Shown: positions 61,576 to 64,000 of the stretch, piece after piece | Numbering within the stretch: position 1 is the stretch's first letter | Layout: every line of letters begins with the position of its first letter | Source of the DNA: Pycnopodia helianthoides | Lineage: Eukaryota; Echinodermata; Asteroidea; Forcipulatida; Asteriidae | Length of the DNA: 64,000 nt | Direction: 5' to 3' | NCBI GenBank assembly: GCA_032158295.1 | Contig: CM063246.1 | Location: 9,921,608-9,985,607, forward strand | Notes under the pieces: generated by a model | Seen by the model: the letters and a program-made list of their open reading frames with translations, nothing else | Told to the model about the DNA's origin: nothing | Databases searched by the model: none | Program-made: the position numbers and the translations under genes

Positions 61576-62379
61576 ATCGGCTCTTCTCAGAACCACCACT
61601 TCTTACAACAGAGTGCTGTCTAACCACATGGTTGTACCCGCAAGTCTATCACTATTATTAGTTTATCCGTCTGCACCACCATGCAAAGCTTCAAATTTCA
61701 TTTTAAAGGGGTTAAACTTAGAATTGTAGGACACTGGTTTCAGTTGAATGGGCTTTAAACCAATAAAAACCTGGAATGTTCATAACTCCTAATTTTTCTG
61801 GCTTGGTAAATATTTAAGTTAGGTGACACTACCTGTACATACACACCTACAACACATGTACATTCTATTTTTCACATCCCTGTGGAGAAATCTTTGGTTC
61901 TTTCCTTTGTCCCTGTAGTTCACATCCTCCCGTAGACTTTGTACACAAACTTGCTTGTGGAGCAGCCCAGTCTTTATAAGAATTCCTCTTTGTTCTCGGT
62001 CTCCATACGCCATATAAGGTAGCCAATATTGAAGTACATTGTGTTGGGTGTGTGTGATAATCTTAACATTTGTTCCTGCCTAATTTGTTTGTCTTCTCCT
62101 AGTCGGCCCTCACCCATCCTGAGCCCCTCTGTCACTCCCATTTCAAACCAAGTAGGTAGTGTTCAAGTGGTCAAGTGCACTTGTTAAGTAGTGGTTTTTC
62201 TATCGGGTGATCGGCAGCTGTTGACCTCTGACATTAAATACGTGATGGTAAACATTTTAACTTGGATATGTGTGACAGACCCTGGGATTGACTTTATGAT
62301 TAGCATGAAAATAAACAGATTAGCTTGTGAATAGTCATTATTGTGATACTTCTGTCTCATCCCTCAATACTAATTCCAG

Positions 62380-63835
62380 CCATCACCATCAACCATCAAA
62401 GAAGAATCGACAGAAGTGAGAGCCTTTACAGACACAATGACATCCTCTGAAATGCAGGACTCTTGTGTGCCACTTCCACTCGACCCAGAGGTCGTCACAG
62501 AGCTCCGGGATTCCTCCAAAGACTGGGCGCTAACACACGGCCTTGTGGTCATGTACATGTCCTCCGATCAGGAGTGTTGTCCCGATCGCATCACGTACGT
62601 CCCCCACACGCTGCTGCCCTCGCCTGTCCCGAGGGTACTGTTTGAGAAGGTGGTCAGACTCCAGACGCACATCAACCTACTGATGCACAGGGTCGCTGAA
62701 GACCGGGAGTTCCTGACGTCATCTTTGAAAAGGTTTGTGTAAAAAATGATATTTCTAAAATTGTTGCGCACTTGTATGTACTGTTCATGTAGGCCTACTA
62801 AACACATGTATCTGCCTAAAAAAGTAGCTGTGATAATCATACATGTATGATGTAGCTCTTGGTTTTGTCCCTTGAACCTAAGAGCTTCACGGACCAAGTG
62901 GTAAATTTAGCAAATTTTTCTATGTTTTTTTTTTCAACAGTTTAATTGTACCAAATTGAGTACATTTAAAATGATGGAGAAAAAAAAAGGCCAACGAAAT
63001 TGCCAAATTTTAACTTGTGGTTCGTCCTAACCCTCCAGTTTACGACTGTTGGGAGGATCGAGGGGTACGATTATTGCAACCTGTCATGGTGCCCAAAAAT
63101 ACACAGAATAGAAGCCTTTTTTGCCTTTCAAAACAGTGTTGCAGTCTTTGAGGTCAGAATCTTACATGTATTTAGGTACGTATATTACATCATCAGGGTT
63201 TAAACCTGGGGTGTAATTCCACAAGACCCGCAGGGCTTGTAGCCTAAAAAATGTTACCAGACCAAAATTGATTTTACAAGACCAGAATCCTCAATTACAA
63301 GGAACGTTCTACAAAGTTCTGTTTTCATTTGAACAAGCTCTAAGTGATGATTATCATCCATTGTCTTGTCTAATGGGTGAGCATACCTTGATACTCAACA
63401 GAATTGAAAGATGTTATTACAAGGAACGTTCTACAAAGTTTGTTTTCATTTGAACAAGCTCTAAGTGATGATTATCATCCATTGTCTTGCCTAATGGTGA
63501 GCATACCTTGATACTCAACAGAATTGAATGATATTTACTAGACTCAAAAGTTAACATTTCAACATCTTTGAACAAAAACACAGGACCGCCGGACTTGTTC
63601 AGTCATGAGTTTACTGGCCCAATGCTAAAATCACTGGCCTCCGGCATGCGGTCTAATGTAAATTTCGAGCCCTGCTTCCAGGACTGGTAAATAGACAGCG
63701 CTAGGGATAAAAAAAATAATAGATAAATCATATAGTCTTTGACTTTTTATGTTTTACAGCACAATACAAACGGACGACTTCACCGGCAAATTGTTTGAAA
63801 TTTATGAAGACATACACAAGGCAGGATTTACAAAG
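62380..63835 (+). CDS. GSS: Glutathione synthetase, first two recognisable coding exons (partial)
   Basis: The first exon opens after AATTCCAG at 62380 and ends at 62732 (AAAAG|GTTTGT). The second runs 63760-63835 (TTTTACAG to AAG|GTAGA). The join restores a Ser codon. The best start is the ATG at 62437 (MTSSEMQDSCV), though the frame stays open up to the acceptor. The protein reads DPEVVTELRDSSKDWALTHG, YVPHTLLPSPVPRVLFEKV, LQTHINLLMHRVAEDREFL, then STIQTDDFTGKLFEIYEDIH, which follows the N-terminal lobe of eukaryotic glutathione synthetase closely. The enzyme joins gamma-glutamylcysteine and glycine in the cytosol, using ATP; its ATP-grasp and glycine-binding parts lie off the right edge. 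The minus-strand frames here are shadows. Confidence 0.92.
63294..63533. repeat. Tandem duplication, two units of about 120 bp
   Basis: ATTACAAGGAACGTTCTACA through TTGATACTCAACAGAATTGAA is present twice head to tail, with only a handful of one-base differences, so it is recent. It lies in the glutathione synthetase intron. Confidence 0.9.
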
Positions 63836-64000
63836 GTAGATTAATAACTCGCAGACTTTATATACTTGTCTATACCATACCATAAATGAAGTTGAACAAA
63901 TATAATTAAAATGAAGAAATAAATTGATGTATTTAATTTCGTACACTTTTTATGAGTGATAGCATTCAGGTAGATAACACAATATGCATTATTTCCAATC

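Larger units (their letters stand above)
55125..62379. other. Gene-free stretch rich in inverted repeats
   Basis: No exon supported. Elements in order: a diverged AAGCCCGGTTCATAC-type element (55182-55545), a double GGGCCCAATTT MITE (55917-56277), AT-rich unassigned sequence (56280-57900), a long inverted repeat (57917-58557), another GGGCCCAATTT MITE (59491-59732), a foldback element (60254-60652), a TTAA MITE (60823-61183) and a palindrome (61478-61575). Confidence 0.6.

Overview
The window looks like intron-rich animal nuclear DNA. Genes are split by GT-AG introns, are sparse, and sit among short inverted-repeat transposons, LINE and SINE relics and minisatellites. Gene content (Rab2, an HSF5-like factor, a secreted C-type lectin, glutathione synthetase, many THAP proteins) fits a marine deuterostome invertebrate. 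An echinoderm, perhaps a sea star, is my best guess; that is inference, since I could run no database search.

Layout. (1) 1-8465: the 5' three coding exons of Rab2 on the minus strand; the rest lies beyond the left edge. (2) 11113-13252: a complete three-exon HSF5-like transcription factor, minus strand. (3) 13253-19303: no gene; a LINE reverse-transcriptase relic and several MITEs. (4) 19304-21428: a small two-exon type I membrane protein with a Cys-rich juxtamembrane stretch and a PPPY motif, minus strand. (5) 25092-25589: a secreted C-type lectin on the plus strand, followed by two decayed relatives in a duplicated tract. (6) 30581-55124: a cluster of THAP-domain exons and transposase-derived exons on both strands. 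(7) 55125-62379: gene-free, with striking inverted repeats. (8) 62380 to the right edge: the first two recognisable coding exons of glutathione synthetase, plus strand.

The cluster in (6) is the most interesting part. It holds five canonical THAP exons, two divergent THAP exons and three HTH_Tnp_4/DDE_Tnp_4-type transposase exons. All inferred splice junctions are phase 0, so the exons form an interchangeable cassette set. In each transposase exon the first catalytic Asp region is recognisable, but the segment that should carry the second Asp is missing or unrecognisable, and the final Glu is lost in two of three copies. One copy is an intact ORF; the other two carry frameshifts each equivalent to one missing base. 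This is either a domesticated transposase-derived gene family or a group of ageing transposase genes. Four minus-strand THAP first exons lie upstream of a single visible minus-strand transposase exon, which raises the possibility of alternative first exons.
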